From: Pelagibacteraceae bacterium AG-359-O02 | GTDB lineage: Bacteria; Pseudomonadota; Alphaproteobacteria; Pelagibacterales; Pelagibacteraceae | DNA length: 64,000 bases | Reading direction: 5' to 3' | Assembly (NCBI GenBank): GCA_003280485.1 | Contig: QCEU01000001.1 | Coordinates: 62,001-126,000, forward strand | Part shown: in pieces, positions 33,486-42,961 of the stretch | How positions within the stretch are numbered: the first letter of the stretch is position 1 | How the letters are laid out: each line of letters opens with the position of its first letter | The notes under the pieces: generated by a model | Databases searched by the model: none | What the model saw: the letters and a program-made list of their open reading frames with translations, nothing else | What the model was told of the DNA's origin: nothing | Program-made: the position numbers and the translations under genes

Positions 33486-35270
33486 TTATCCTACCAATGA
33501 TTTTTGGGGCTTCATATCACCTTTTTCAATTCCTGCTACTTCTACTGGCTTCTTCATAGCGTCTCTTCTAAATGGCTCACCTAATTCTTGGTTTAAAATT
33601 ACCTCTATAAATGTTGTAATTCCCTTTTTTTGATCTTCGCATGATTGCTTAATTGCTGCAGTTGTTTCTTCCATAGTTTTGACTGCAACTCCTTTTAAAC
33701 CACATGCATTAGCAACCTTAGCGTAACTTAATTCTGGATCAAGTTCTGTGCCTATAAAATTATCATCAAACCATAGTATAGAATTTCTCTTTTCTGCTCC
33801 CCATTGATAGTTTCTAAAGATAACCATAGTTATTGCAGGCCATTCTTCTCTCGCACAAGAACTCATTTCATTCATACTTATTCCAAAAGCACCATCACCA
33901 GCAAAACCAATTACAGGTGTGTCAGGGCACCCAATTTTTGCGCCTAATATTGATGGAAAACCATATCCACATGGACCGAATAAACCTGGTGCTAAATATT
34001 TTCTTGGTTTTTCAAAAGTTGGATATGCATTGCCTATTGCACAATTATTTCCGATATCACTTGAAATAATTACATCATCTGGCATTCCAGCTTGAATTGC
34101 TCTCCAAGCTTGTCTTGGGGACATTCTGTCTGAGTCTCTTTCTCTAGCTTCTTTATTCCAAACGGTACCTGGATCATCATCTTCATGATCTAAACTTGTA
34201 AGAGTTTGTAACCAAGCTGATTTTGTTTTATGAATTAAATTTTTTCTATCATCTCTACCCTTGTCGCCAGCTGTTGGTGAAAGTTTTTCTAAAATCTGTT
34301 GTGAAACCATCTTTGCATCTCCACAAATACCAACTGTTACTTTTTTTGTAAGTCCAATTCTGTCTGGATTCATGTCTACTTGAATAATAGTTGCATCTTT
34401 TGGCCAATAATCAATTCCGTATCCTGGTAAAGTTGAAAAAGGATTTAATCTTGTTCCTAGAGCCAAAACTACATCTGCTTTTGAAATTAACTCCATTCCA
34501 GCTTTTGAACCATTGTATCCTAATGGTCCCACTGCTAAAGGATGACTTCCTGGAAAACTATCATTGTGTTGGTATCCATTGCATACTGGAGCATCTAACT
34601 TCTCAGCTAACTTTTTACATTCATCAATTGCATTACCAATTACCACTCCTGCTCCAGATAATATTACTGGAAATTTTGCATCTGATAAAAGTTTTGCAGC
34701 TTTTTCAATTGCCTCTTTTCCTCCACCTTGTCTTTCAAATCTTACAATTGGTGGTAAATCAATATCTATTACTTGTGTCCAATAATCTCTAGGTACATTT
34801 ATTTGTGCTGGTGCAGAGCCTCTAAATGCTTTTTCAATTACTCTATTTAGTACTTCAGCCATCCTTGATGGGTCTCTAACCTCTTCTTGATAACAAACCA
34901 TATCTTTAAATAAATTCATCTGTTCTACCTCTTGAAAACCACCTTGACCCATAGTTTTATTTGCTGCTTGAGGTGTAACTAATAATAATGGTGTATGGTT
35001 CCAATAAGCTGTTTTAATAGGTGTTACTAATCCAGTAATTCCTGGCCCATTTTGAGCTATAACCATTGACATTTTTCCGGTGGCTCTTGTGTATCCATCC
35101 GCAATTAATCCTCCATTAGTCTCATGAGCAACATCCCAAAATGTAATTCCTGCTTTTGGAAATAAATCAGATATTGCCATAAAAGCTGATCCAATTATTC
35201 CAAACGAGTGTTCAATCCCGTGCATTTGAAGAACTTTTATGAATGCTTCTTCAGTTGTCATTTTAGTCAT
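33486..35270 (-). CDS. xsc: sulfoacetaldehyde acetyltransferase Xsc
   Basis: 594 residues, a thiamin-diphosphate enzyme. Catalytic Glu50 lies in WDVAHETNGG, and the ThDP-Mg2+ motif begins GDGAFGISMNEMSSCAREE. NYQWGAEKRNS and the overall length match Xsc rather than acetolactate synthase. It converts sulfoacetaldehyde plus phosphate into acetyl phosphate and sulfite, the key step of taurine and related C2-sulfonate breakdown. It is divergent from suyAB and near a TSUP exporter and the apr operon, all of which handle the released sulfite. Confidence 0.93.
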   Translation of the reverse strand: MTKMTTEEAFIKVLQMHGIEHSFGIIGSAFMAISDLFPKAGITFWDVAHETNGGLIADGYTRATGKMSMVIAQNGPGITGLVTPIKTAYWNHTPLLLVTPQAANKTMGQGGFQEVEQMNLFKDMVCYQEEVRDPSRMAEVLNRVIEKAFRGSAPAQINVPRDYWTQVIDIDLPPIVRFERQGGGKEAIEKAAKLLSDAKFPVILSGAGVVIGNAIDECKKLAEKLDAPVCNGYQHNDSFPGSHPLAVGPLGYNGSKAGMELISKADVVLALGTRLNPFSTLPGYGIDYWPKDATIIQVDMNPDRIGLTKKVTVGICGDAKMVSQQILEKLSPTAGDKGRDDRKNLIHKTKSAWLQTLTSLDHEDDDPGTVWNKEARERDSDRMSPRQAWRAIQAGMPDDVIISSDIGNNCAIGNAYPTFEKPRKYLAPGLFGPCGYGFPSILGAKIGCPDTPVIGFAGDGAFGISMNEMSSCAREEWPAITMVIFRNYQWGAEKRNSILWFDDNFIGTELDPELSYAKVANACGLKGVAVKTMEETTAAIKQSCEDQKKGITTFIEVILNQELGEPFRRDAMKKPVEVAGIEKGDMKPQKSLVG

Positions 35271-35299
35271 GGTTCAGCCTTTCTAATTCTTTTTTTTAA

Positions 35300-35327
35300 T
35301 TGTCAAAGTGCCCGATTAATATATAAG
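35300..35327 (+). promoter_or_regulatory. sigma-70 promoter for suyAB
   Basis: TTGTCA, a 16-base spacer and TATAAG stand 34 bases before the suyA ATG, within the 90-base gap between divergent xsc and suyA. Both hexamers are close to consensus. Confidence 0.55.
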
Positions 35328-35360
35328 ATTGAGCGAATTTCAAATAAAGAAATCGTCACA

Positions 35361-35648
35361 ATGTCAAAAACTGATATAATAATACATGATGAAAAAGACA
35401 ACGTAGGCGTAGTAGTTATAGAGAAAATAACCCCAGAACAAGATTGTAGTTGTTGGATAATGGAAAATGATAAGTCTGTTTCAATACAATCAAAAGATGA
35501 AATACCATTGGGTCATAAGATTGCAATGGCAGATCTAAATGAGGGTGACACCATTTTGAAATATGGTCATGATATTGGGAAAGTAGTTAAAAATATTAAA
35601 AAAGGTGAACATGTTCATGTTCATAACGTAAAAACAAAAAAGTGGTAA
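35361..35648 (+). CDS. suyA: (2R)-sulfolactate sulfo-lyase subunit alpha SuyA
   Basis: 95 residues from ATG 35361. A longer frame beginning at 35208 runs back into xsc and its promoter region, so I reject it. The product is a SAF domain (GHKIAMADLNEGDTILKYGHDIG, then KGEHVHVHNVKT) as in the small subunit of altronate/galactarate dehydratases and SuyA. Context (xsc, TSUP, apr) and pairing with a SuyB-type large subunit favour sulfolactate sulfo-lyase, which makes pyruvate plus sulfite. Three bases separate it from suyB. Confidence 0.85.
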   Translation: MSKTDIIIHDEKDNVGVVVIEKITPEQDCSCWIMENDKSVSIQSKDEIPLGHKIAMADLNEGDTILKYGHDIGKVVKNIKKGEHVHVHNVKTKKW

Positions 35649-35651
35649 TAA

Positions 35652-36818
35652 ATGGAAATTCCAGAAAGTTTTTTAGGATATAAAAGAGAAAATGGTCGTG
35701 CTGGAACACGTAATCACGTTATTATTCTTCCTGTAGACGATATTTCAAATGCATGTGCAGAAGCAGTAGCAAATAACATTAAAGGTACAATAGCTCTACC
35801 TCACTCTTATGGGCGACTGCAGTTTGGTGCAGATTTAGAACTTCATTTTAGAACAATGATCGGTACAGGAAAAAATCCTAATGTTGCAGCTGTTATAGTT
35901 ATAGGTATTGAACCTAAATGGACAAAAAGGATTGTTGATGCAATTGCAACAACTGGCAAACCAGTTGAAGGATTTAGTATAGAAGGAGTTGGAGATATAG
36001 ATACTATTGCTAAAGTTTCAAAAAAAGCACAAGAGTTTTCAATGTGGGCTTCTGAAAAACAAAGAGAAGAGTGTCCAATGAGTGATTTATGGATTTCAGT
36101 AAAATGTGGAGAGTCTGATACAACATCAGGATTAGCATCTAATCCTACTGTTGGAAATCTTATGGATAAGTTAGAACCACTTGGTGTTCATTTATGTTTT
36201 GGTGAGACTTCTGAGCTTACAGGAGCTGAAACAGTTTGCGAAAAAAGAGGCAAAACACCTGAGGCTCAGGCAAAGTTTAAAAAGACATGGAATGATTATA
36301 ATGATTTTATTCTTAAAGAAGCAACAGATGATTTATCAGAAAGTCAACCAACTGCAGGTAACATTGCTGGTGGCTTAACTACTATCGAAGAAAAAGCATT
36401 TGGTAATTTTCAGAAAATTGGAGGATGTCAGTTTATTGATGTTCTAGAGCCAGCCGAGGAACCGACAAAAGGTGCGGGATTGTACTTCATGGATACTTCT
36501 TCAGCTGCTGCAGAATGTGTTACTTTACAAGCTGCAGGAGGTTTTAATATCCATTTATTCCCAACTGGACAGGGCAATATTATAGGAAATCCAATAGAGC
36601 CTGTGATTAAATTGACAGCAAATCCTCTTACAGCAAAAACTATGAGTGAACATATTGATGTGGACGTTTCTAAAATTTTATCTAGAGAAATGAATTTGAG
36701 CCAAGCAGGAGACGAGTTAATCAAATCAACTTTAAGGGTTGCTAATGGAAGATTAACTTGTGCTGAAGCTCTTGGTCATAAAGAGTTTGTTATGACTAAA
36801 TTATATAGAAGCGCCTAA
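35652..36818 (+). CDS. suyB: (2R)-sulfolactate sulfo-lyase subunit beta SuyB
   Basis: 388 residues of the UxaA/SuyB family. The N-terminal [19 protein letters not shown], the catalytic-core block [17 protein letters not shown] and [22 protein letters not shown] are family hallmarks. The substrate class is inferred from operon partners, since altronate dehydratases share the fold. With SuyA it eliminates sulfite from (R)-sulfolactate. The stop is immediately followed by the stop of the convergent TSUP gene. Confidence 0.87.
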   Translation: MEIPESFLGYKRENGRAGTRNHVIILPVDDISNACAEAVANNIKGTIALPHSYGRLQFGADLELHFRTMIGTGKNPNVAAVIVIGIEPKWTKRIVDAIATTGKPVEGFSIEGVGDIDTIAKVSKKAQEFSMWASEKQREECPMSDLWISVKCGESDTTSGLASNPTVGNLMDKLEPLGVHLCFGETSELTGAETVCEKRGKTPEAQAKFKKTWNDYNDFILKEATDDLSESQPTAGNIAGGLTTIEEKAFGNFQKIGGCQFIDVLEPAEEPTKGAGLYFMDTSSAAAECVTLQAAGGFNIHLFPTGQGNIIGNPIEPVIKLTANPLTAKTMSEHIDVDVSKILSREMNLSQAGDELIKSTLRVANGRLTCAEALGHKEFVMTKLYRSA

Positions 36819-37904
36819 TTATTTTTTTAATTTTGCTAATCTTTTATCATCCCAATTAGAATAAACTCTTCTAATCATTGCAGCTCCAACTCCGAGTACT
36901 ACAGCAAGTAAAACTGAGGTTAGACCATAAAATACTGGTAAATCTTTTGAAAAATTTAATATAAATTCACTTAATGGTCCTAAATTATCTGTAGCATTAA
37001 CAATAACACTTGTTGTTTTTTCATCTTTGATAAAAGTATCATAAGCAATTGCTATACCAACCAATAATAATAATATTGCTAAAATAGTTTTAAATTCTGA
37101 GCTATCAATTTTTTCTCCAATTTTTTGTCCAAACTGTACACCTATTATTGAACCTAAAATTAAAACAGTAACTAATATTAAATCTATGGTTCCATAATTC
37201 AACGCATGCAAAATTGTAACTATTGCACTGATAAATATAGTTACAAAAAGGGAAGTACCTGGAATTAATCTTGTTGGCATCCCAATAATATAAATCATTG
37301 CTGGTACTAAAATGAAAGCGCCACCTATTCCCATAATTGCAGCGATGAAACCAACTATCAGACCAATTATTATTGGTGTAAATGCACTTTCATAAAGTTG
37401 CGACTTTTTAAAACGCATTCTTAAAGGAAGACCATGTATCCAAAAATGTTTATGCAGTTTCTTTTTTTCAGTTATTTTTTTTCTTGCTTTATCAATTTCT
37501 GATACACCTTGAATAAGCATAAAGGTTCCTAAAATTGCAAGAATATACATATAAGCTAAAGAGATAACGACATTGATTTTTCCAATATCTTTGAAATATG
37601 AAAAAGTTATAATTCCAAGTATTGTTCCGACAACTCCTCCAATGACAATCATTAGTCCCATTTTATAATCGAGTGTTCCTTTAAGATAATGAGTTGTAGA
37701 TCCAGAGACTGAGGTTCCTAAAATATTACTGGCTTCATTAGGAACTGCATAAATAGGAGGCACACCTAAAAAAATTAAAAAAGGTGTCATCAAAAATCCT
37801 CCACCTACTCCAAATAAACCAGATAATATTCCTACAACTAAACTTAGACCAAATATAAAAAGTAAATTTATTTCGACTTGTGCAATTGGAAGAAAATACT
37901 CCAT
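36819..37904 (-). CDS. TSUP (TauE/SafE) family exporter, probable sulfite exporter
   Basis: 361 residues with about nine membrane segments. Two TauE/SafE repeats are seen: LSGLFGVGGGFLMTPFLIFLG (about 27-47) and VGFIAAIMGIGGAFILVPAM (about 184-203). The larger size and the long charged loop between repeats separate it from the 247-residue TSUP protein at 6165. Between suyAB and the apr operon, it most likely removes sulfite produced by SuyAB and Xsc (inference from context). Confidence 0.87.
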   Translation of the reverse strand: MEYFLPIAQVEINLLFIFGLSLVVGILSGLFGVGGGFLMTPFLIFLGVPPIYAVPNEASNILGTSVSGSTTHYLKGTLDYKMGLMIVIGGVVGTILGIITFSYFKDIGKINVVISLAYMYILAILGTFMLIQGVSEIDKARKKITEKKKLHKHFWIHGLPLRMRFKKSQLYESAFTPIIIGLIVGFIAAIMGIGGAFILVPAMIYIIGMPTRLIPGTSLFVTIFISAIVTILHALNYGTIDLILVTVLILGSIIGVQFGQKIGEKIDSSEFKTILAILLLLVGIAIAYDTFIKDEKTTSVIVNATDNLGPLSEFILNFSKDLPVFYGLTSVLLAVVLGVGAAMIRRVYSNWDDKRLAKLKK

Positions 37905-37956
37905 TTAAAGTAATTATTCCTCTAAGAATATAAAGTCAATAAATATGAATGTTTTT

Positions 37957-38103
37957 TTAAATAAAATTCTGTGCAGTACTAAGAAGAATTATGCCCCAAG
38001 CAAAGAAGATAAAAAGATATAAAAATGATTTAATTATTTTACTTAGTTGATTTTCAAAGAATAAAGGAAGTTTTTTTAAATTATGATTTATTATTTGAAA
38101 CAT
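37957..38103 (-). CDS. 48-residue single-helix membrane protein downstream of apr
   Basis: ATG at 38103 opens a 48-residue frame (MFQIINHNLKKLPLFF...). It has a basic/amphipathic start and one strong membrane helix (about 27-43, IFFAWGIILL). It lies 51 bases after the 116-residue gene that follows aprA, on the same strand, and fills most of the 250-base space before the TSUP gene. No clear SD was seen. A small subunit or assembly protein is possible, but it may be a chance frame. Confidence 0.45.
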   Translation of the reverse strand: MFQIINHNLKKLPLFFENQLSKIIKSFLYLFIFFAWGIILLSTAQNFI

Positions 38104-38154
38104 ACTCGCGGAATATCACAAGTTGTAATAAATGCAAATATTTTTTAAAAATAT

Positions 38155-38505
38155 TTAGAATATTGTTGCACCGAAGACTTTGACTTCATCTCCCTCTTCT
38201 CCAAGAACTAGCCTTCCCAAAAAGTCTCCGGGGATCTTTGTGCTAGTCTGTTTATATAAGACTGTTATATAAAGACCTCTTCTAAGACAACCGATTGCCT
38301 TACATCCTTCAGCTAAACTTGAAATCAACTCATTATTTGCCCATTGTTTTCCAAGTTCGACTTCATTAGCTCCATACATCATTTGGGAGGACAAATCTCG
38401 AGTAAAGCCACCATAATCTTTAATGTTTGAGGACTTAACTAAGTTAGCCCACATTGGTTCTGCAATTTTAATAATTTCCTCGTCGGATTTATCTAAAAGA
38501 GCCAT
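38155..38505 (-). CDS. 116-residue soluble protein in the apr operon, unknown
   Basis: A soluble, mixed alpha/beta product with two close cysteines (GCKAIGCLRRG, about 68-78) and Trp-containing N-terminal helices. It starts 16 bases after the aprA stop on the same strand, so it is very likely co-transcribed. I do not recognise the family. A sulfur-carrier or sulfite-handling accessory role is suggested only by position. Confidence 0.75.
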   Translation of the reverse strand: MALLDKSDEEIIKIAEPMWANLVKSSNIKDYGGFTRDLSSQMMYGANEVELGKQWANNELISSLAEGCKAIGCLRRGLYITVLYKQTSTKIPGDFLGRLVLGEEGDEVKVFGATIF

Positions 38506-38521
38506 TTCTGATTTGTTTCAA

Positions 38522-40384
38522 TTAAGAAGCTTCTTTTTTCTTCTCGTTCTCATCTACGATATGGTAAACGGGCACTTTTTCTAAGGTAAACTTACCAGTT
38601 TTAGGATCTCTTCTAGAAACTGTCAAACAATGCCAATTATCATCGTCAAGCTTCATATGATCGCCTCTATAATAATAGCCCGGCCATCTAGTTTCTTCTC
38701 TAAACATAGTATGTTCTGTAACACACTGAGATGTTAAAGCTCTATGCTTAAGCTCCCAAGCTCTCATTAGTTGATGATAGTCCTCTGCTCCAACATTTTC
38801 TAGATCTTCTTCAAGCCATTTGAGCAATTCTAGACCTTTTTTAAGCATGTTTGCGTTAGTCATGTAGTTTGTTGCAATTCCTCCAACATATTCGTCCATA
38901 ATTCTTTGTAATCTTTGAAGGCCTTGAATTGGAGAGATATAACTAGGTGAAACAGTTCCTCCAGTTATCTCGTTTCTTCCAACAGTATAATTTTCAAGTG
39001 GTTTATAAACAGCGGTTTTAAAGTCCTCACATTGTTTATCGCTAACTTTAATATCATTAGCTTTTTGGTCTTCAATATATTTAACTGCAGCTTTTGCTGC
39101 TAAACGACCTTCTGTGAATGATCCTGATGAAAATTTATGTGCGCTACCTCCAACAGTATCTCCAGCTCCAAAAAGTCCCTCGATTGTTAACATTCTGTTG
39201 TAACCCCAGAAATATTCTGGTGGTGATAGATCTTCTGGTCCGCTTACCCATGCCCCTGAACATGTAGCATGTGAACCCATGACGTAAGGCTCCGATGTAG
39301 TAAGTTCTGGATTTGTGTACTTAGGATCAATATTCTGTGATGCCCAAACAACAGCTTGACCAACTGTCATTCCTAAGAAGTTTTCCCAACCAACAGTTTC
39401 TAAATGTGGATCTTGAAAAGCCTCTGTAGTGACCATATGAATTGGGCCTCCACCTGCCATAGTTTCTTGAATAAACGCATGATTTCTTAAACATGTAGGG
39501 GTTGGGTGATGGTCTATATATTCACCAACCAATTCTTTAGTTTGTTCATACCATTTCTTTTCATAGTTTTCCCCATTAGCATTTTGAGTATAAGTTTTTA
39601 AATGTAGGAAGTATGCGCCAACAGGACCGTATCCGTCTTTAAATCTACATAAAACAATTCTGTTCTCCATTTGAGTCATTTTAGCTCCTGCTGCAATAGG
39701 AAGCGCATATGCTGAACCATTACTCCAAGGAGCATACCAAGTTCTTCCCATTCCTTCTCCTACAGCTCTTGGTTTAAATATGTGAGATGCTCCACCTGCA
39801 GCAACTATAACTGTCTTTGCTCTGAAAACATGGAAATCTCCAGTTCTCATATTAAACCCTACAGCTCCACCAACTCTATTTTCTTTTTCCTCATCCATTA
39901 AAAGATGAGTGATCATTATTCTATTGTAAATTTTGTCAGCTGATTTTTTAGCGGCTTCAGCTACTATTGGTTTGTAACTTTCACCATGAATCATGATTTG
40001 CCATTTACCTTCTCTTAAGTAACGACCAGTTTTTTCATTTTTCATCATTGGCAGGCCCCACTCATCAAACATGTGGACAGTTGAGTCTACATGACGAGCC
40101 ATATCATAACCTAAATCTTCTCTTACCATTCCCATTAAATCATTACGAGCATATCTAACGTGATCTTCAGGTTGGTTTTCACCCCATTGCATACCCATAT
40201 AACAATTAATTGCATATAATCCTTGGGCTACAGCTCCGCTTCTATCTATATTTGCTTTTTCAACACAAACAATTTTCAAATCTCTGCCCCAGTGCCTTGC
40301 TTCAAATGCTGCACCTGTTCCAGCCATGCCACCTCCAACTACTAGAACGTCACAATCCTCATAATGTGTTTTATGTTTGGCCAT
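38522..40384 (-). CDS. aprA: adenylylsulfate reductase subunit alpha AprA
   Basis: 620 residues. The FAD-binding start VLVVGGGMAGTGAAFEARHWG and later IVAAGGASHIFKPRAVGEGMGRTWY, GSHATCSGAWVSGPEDL and LFGAGDTVGGSAHKFSSGSF are AprA blocks of the succinate dehydrogenase-like flavoprotein family. With AprB it interconverts sulfite + AMP and APS. In an aerobic, non-sulfate-respiring cell the oxidative direction (sulfite to APS) is expected. aprB overlaps it by one base. Confidence 0.96.
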   Translation of the reverse strand: MAKHKTHYEDCDVLVVGGGMAGTGAAFEARHWGRDLKIVCVEKANIDRSGAVAQGLYAINCYMGMQWGENQPEDHVRYARNDLMGMVREDLGYDMARHVDSTVHMFDEWGLPMMKNEKTGRYLREGKWQIMIHGESYKPIVAEAAKKSADKIYNRIMITHLLMDEEKENRVGGAVGFNMRTGDFHVFRAKTVIVAAGGASHIFKPRAVGEGMGRTWYAPWSNGSAYALPIAAGAKMTQMENRIVLCRFKDGYGPVGAYFLHLKTYTQNANGENYEKKWYEQTKELVGEYIDHHPTPTCLRNHAFIQETMAGGGPIHMVTTEAFQDPHLETVGWENFLGMTVGQAVVWASQNIDPKYTNPELTTSEPYVMGSHATCSGAWVSGPEDLSPPEYFWGYNRMLTIEGLFGAGDTVGGSAHKFSSGSFTEGRLAAKAAVKYIEDQKANDIKVSDKQCEDFKTAVYKPLENYTVGRNEITGGTVSPSYISPIQGLQRLQRIMDEYVGGIATNYMTNANMLKKGLELLKWLEEDLENVGAEDYHQLMRAWELKHRALTSQCVTEHTMFREETRWPGYYYRGDHMKLDDDNWHCLTVSRRDPKTGKFTLEKVPVYHIVDENEKKKEAS

Positions 40385-40854
40385 TAATAATAAACTCCTT
40401 TTTTGAAAGTTTCTTTTGGAACTGATGGTAGTTCTCCATCAATATTTAAACCTTCTGGCTCAGTATATAATCTTTGAGAGTTTATCTCTCCTTGATTTGG
40501 TTTATCTCCTTCAGCAAGTTTTGGAATAAACTTTCCCCAAGGTTTAGTTGTGATTGGAGATACAAAATCTTTTGTAGTTCCATTTCTAAATTTTATCTTC
40601 CATGAGATGGTTCCTTTTTCTTCTTCACGTCTTACTCTTACGCTGTGTCCCATTGGTGCAAAATCTGCATAACCTCTTACATCAATTGCATGATTAGGGC
40701 ATGCTTTCACGCACGAATAGCACTCCCAACAAAAGTTTGGTTCAATATTCTTTGCTCTTCTTATTGTTTCATCGATATGCATTATATCCGACGGACAAAT
40801 ATCTACGCAGTGACCACAGCCATCGCAACGGGTCATGTATACAAAAGTTGACAT
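40384..40854 (-). CDS. aprB: adenylylsulfate reductase subunit beta AprB
   Basis: 156 residues carrying two [4Fe-4S] cluster motifs, CDGCGHCVDICPSDIMHID (about 10-28) and CWECYSCVKACPNHAID (about 42-58). A C-terminal extension wraps AprA in known structures. It moves electrons between the AprA flavin and the membrane partner. A strong SD (AAGGAG) precedes the ATG, and the stop overlaps the aprA start (TAATG). Confidence 0.96.
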   Translation of the reverse strand: MSTFVYMTRCDGCGHCVDICPSDIMHIDETIRRAKNIEPNFCWECYSCVKACPNHAIDVRGYADFAPMGHSVRVRREEEKGTISWKIKFRNGTTKDFVSPITTKPWGKFIPKLAEGDKPNQGEINSQRLYTEPEGLNIDGELPSVPKETFKKGVYY

Positions 40855-40888
40855 AATTTAATTTTTCTCCTTTTTAATTTTTATCATA

Positions 40889-41689
40889 TTAATAGTGTTT
40901 TGGCTCTTCTCTTTTTATACCTAAGCCAAATTGCTCAGGTGCATCTGCTTCTGGTGGTAGATTATCTCTAGAACCATCTGCTTCTGCTAAATTTTTTTGT
41001 AGTGCTGCGCCAGGTTTATAAAACATATGAGCAAATTTTGACCAATATACTCCCCCAAATAAGACCAGATTTGCAACAATGAATAATGCTAAGAAAACCA
41101 TATCATCATATCTTCCAACAAGATTTAGTGATTGAAGATAAGACCATATCAAACCAAATAAAGATGATGCTATTAATGCTAAAACAAATAAGTCAGCTTT
41201 AATTACTCTAAACCAAGGTTGTGCCTCAGAATAAACATCAACTCTTAGAAAGAACCAAAACCAAGATCCTCCTAATACAGTTAGTGCTGCTCCAATATGC
41301 CATATCATTGGCCATACTGCAGGGGTTGTAGATCCCGGCGATGTATAAAAGAAGATCATTACTACTGAACCTACCCAAAAAAGTATAGTTCCATACATTC
41401 CCATTACATGCGCGACTCTTCTTTTACCGGCACCAAGTTCTGACGTAGTAGCAATGTCGCTCGCTATAGTTTTTGAAATTACAGATATTCTCTCTCCTGT
41501 TGATAAGGTTTTCGTAGCTGATAATTTTGCTTTTTTTGCATTGTTAAAGAAATACTTCACATTTTTTTTATGGATAATATCCATAACTGTTCCAACTAGA
41601 ATTAGTAAGCCCATTAAAATAACAAAAGATTGCATCAAAAATGGTGGTACAGTCTCTGCTAGTGTTAAGAATGGATTAGTTAATATCAT
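40889..41689 (-). CDS. aprM: AprM, putative membrane anchor of adenylylsulfate reductase
   Basis: 266 residues with about six membrane helices, and conserved His residues in MIWHIGAALTVLGGSW and RRVAHVMGMYGTILFW that could bind haem. It is the expected AprM of the apr type found in sulfur-oxidising and SAR11 bacteria, where it replaces the Qmo complex as electron acceptor. It is first in the aprM-aprB-aprA operon, 34 bases before aprB. The electron acceptor, probably quinone, is inferred. Confidence 0.87.
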   Translation of the reverse strand: MILTNPFLTLAETVPPFLMQSFVILMGLLILVGTVMDIIHKKNVKYFFNNAKKAKLSATKTLSTGERISVISKTIASDIATTSELGAGKRRVAHVMGMYGTILFWVGSVVMIFFYTSPGSTTPAVWPMIWHIGAALTVLGGSWFWFFLRVDVYSEAQPWFRVIKADLFVLALIASSLFGLIWSYLQSLNLVGRYDDMVFLALFIVANLVLFGGVYWSKFAHMFYKPGAALQKNLAEADGSRDNLPPEADAPEQFGLGIKREEPKHY

Positions 41690-41785
41690 TGTGAATTTGT
41701 TCCTTCCGCTTAAGATTTTTAGTACACTTATTTAAATAGATCAACCGCGATATAATGACATTTCAACAGCTTATAATCGTAATTA

Positions 41786-42187
41786 TTATTTGGTTTTACG
41801 CACATAATGTTGTTTAGAGGCAATTACGCTTCTAACACCACCTTGTGGGTTGTCAACGTCTCCAGATCTTCTTGGAATCAAATGAATATGACAATGATTA
41901 ATTGATTGTCCTGCAGTTTTTCCAGAGTTTGATCCAACATTAAATCCTTCGATTGTACCATCTATAATTTCAAGCTTCTTCTTAAGTTTTTTTATAAGGG
42001 CATCACAGGCAAGAACTTCCTCACTATTTAATTCAAAATAATTTTCTACATGTCTCTTTGGAACAATTAAAGCATGATACTTTGAAACTGGGTAAGTATC
42101 ATAACTAGCGAAAGCCAATTCATTTTCTAGTTCGAAATCATTGTTGGATATATTGCAAAACAAACATGGGTTATTGGGATCTCTCAT
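41786..42187 (-). CDS. HIT-family hydrolase
   Basis: 133 residues. The histidine triad HCHIHLIPRR lies near residue 98, and CLFCNISNN at the N-terminus is the usual zinc-type Cys pair of HIT/HINT or Ap4A hydrolase-like proteins. It would hydrolyse nucleoside phosphoramidates or dinucleoside polyphosphates. It sits at the end of the metC to pabC gene series, 3 bases after pabC. Confidence 0.9.
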   Translation of the reverse strand: MRDPNNPCLFCNISNNDFELENELAFASYDTYPVSKYHALIVPKRHVENYFELNSEEVLACDALIKKLKKKLEIIDGTIEGFNVGSNSGKTAGQSINHCHIHLIPRRSGDVDNPQGGVRSVIASKQHYVRKTK

Positions 42188-42190
42188 TTT

Positions 42191-42961
42191 TTAATTATAA
42201 ATATATTTTTCTTTTTTAAACTCTTTTTCAAAAGTCTTGTACATAGAATTAAATATTTTGCTTTTTCTTCTCTTCCAATTGCTATCTACAATATAACTTG
42301 TAGAAACAACACCTTTGCCAGAACCAACTAATAAAATTTCATCAAATTGATTTAATTCTTTAAGATAAATATCTTTTTTAATTATATTAAATTTTTTTTC
42401 ATAAAATTTAAAATTAGTTCCTCTATAATATTTGTTTTTAGGTGAATAAATTTTGTTATTTTTTACAAATAATAAATTTGAAGTTCCAGTTTCAAATATT
42501 TTATCTTTTACGCATAAAGCAATGTCTTCTTTAGATGTATTCATTTTCGATAAGTAACCTAGTATTTTTTTGTATTTTAAATTTTTATATTCAGGTTTCA
42601 CTCTTTCATAGTGGACTAATTTAATGCCAAATTTATTGTTAAGTTTGACTCTGTCTCTAAGAGATATTGAAATAGTACTTTTATTTAAAGCAACTCTAAG
42701 TAAATGATTGTAAGGTTTTGTTTTATCTATATTTTCATTTATTAATTTTAATATTTTACTTTTTATTCCTTTATCATATATCTTATAGGCCTTTAATGAT
42801 TTTATTAAATTATCAATGTGTGTTTTAAAAAAAAGAATTTTAGGTGGCTTATTATAGATCCACATTGTTGTAAAAACGCCATCCTTGTTCCATAGATCAT
42901 CAAACTCAATTTCTTTAAAGTTTTTACGCTGATAAGATTTTTTTAATAAGTAATTTACCAT
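42191..42961 (-). CDS. pabC: aminodeoxychorismate lyase-like PLP enzyme (class IV aminotransferase)
   Basis: 256 residues. WNKDGVFTTMWIYN near the N-terminus, KTHIDNLIKSLKAY, and FETGTSNLLFVKNNKIYSP are class IV aminotransferase motifs. The expected PLP Lys lies in the middle (YKKILGYLSKMN region). Next to pabA and pabB, it most likely releases pyruvate from aminodeoxychorismate to give 4-aminobenzoate for folate. The start overlaps pabA by 38 bases. A branched-chain or D-amino acid transaminase is the alternative. Confidence 0.85.
   Translation of the reverse strand: MVNYLLKKSYQRKNFKEIEFDDLWNKDGVFTTMWIYNKPPKILFFKTHIDNLIKSLKAYKIYDKGIKSKILKLINENIDKTKPYNHLLRVALNKSTISISLRDRVKLNNKFGIKLVHYERVKPEYKNLKYKKILGYLSKMNTSKEDIALCVKDKIFETGTSNLLFVKNNKIYSPKNKYYRGTNFKFYEKKFNIIKKDIYLKELNQFDEILLVGSGKGVVSTSYIVDSNWKRRKSKIFNSMYKTFEKEFKKEKYIYN

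Noticed and set aside
35208-35360. N-terminal extension of suyA
   Set aside because: It would run through the start of divergent xsc and the shared promoter, and the added residues do not belong to the SAF domain.
35361-36818. Altronate dehydratase (UxaA) instead of SuyAB
   Set aside because: The fold is shared, but no uronate genes are nearby, while xsc, a TSUP exporter and apr all handle sulfite.
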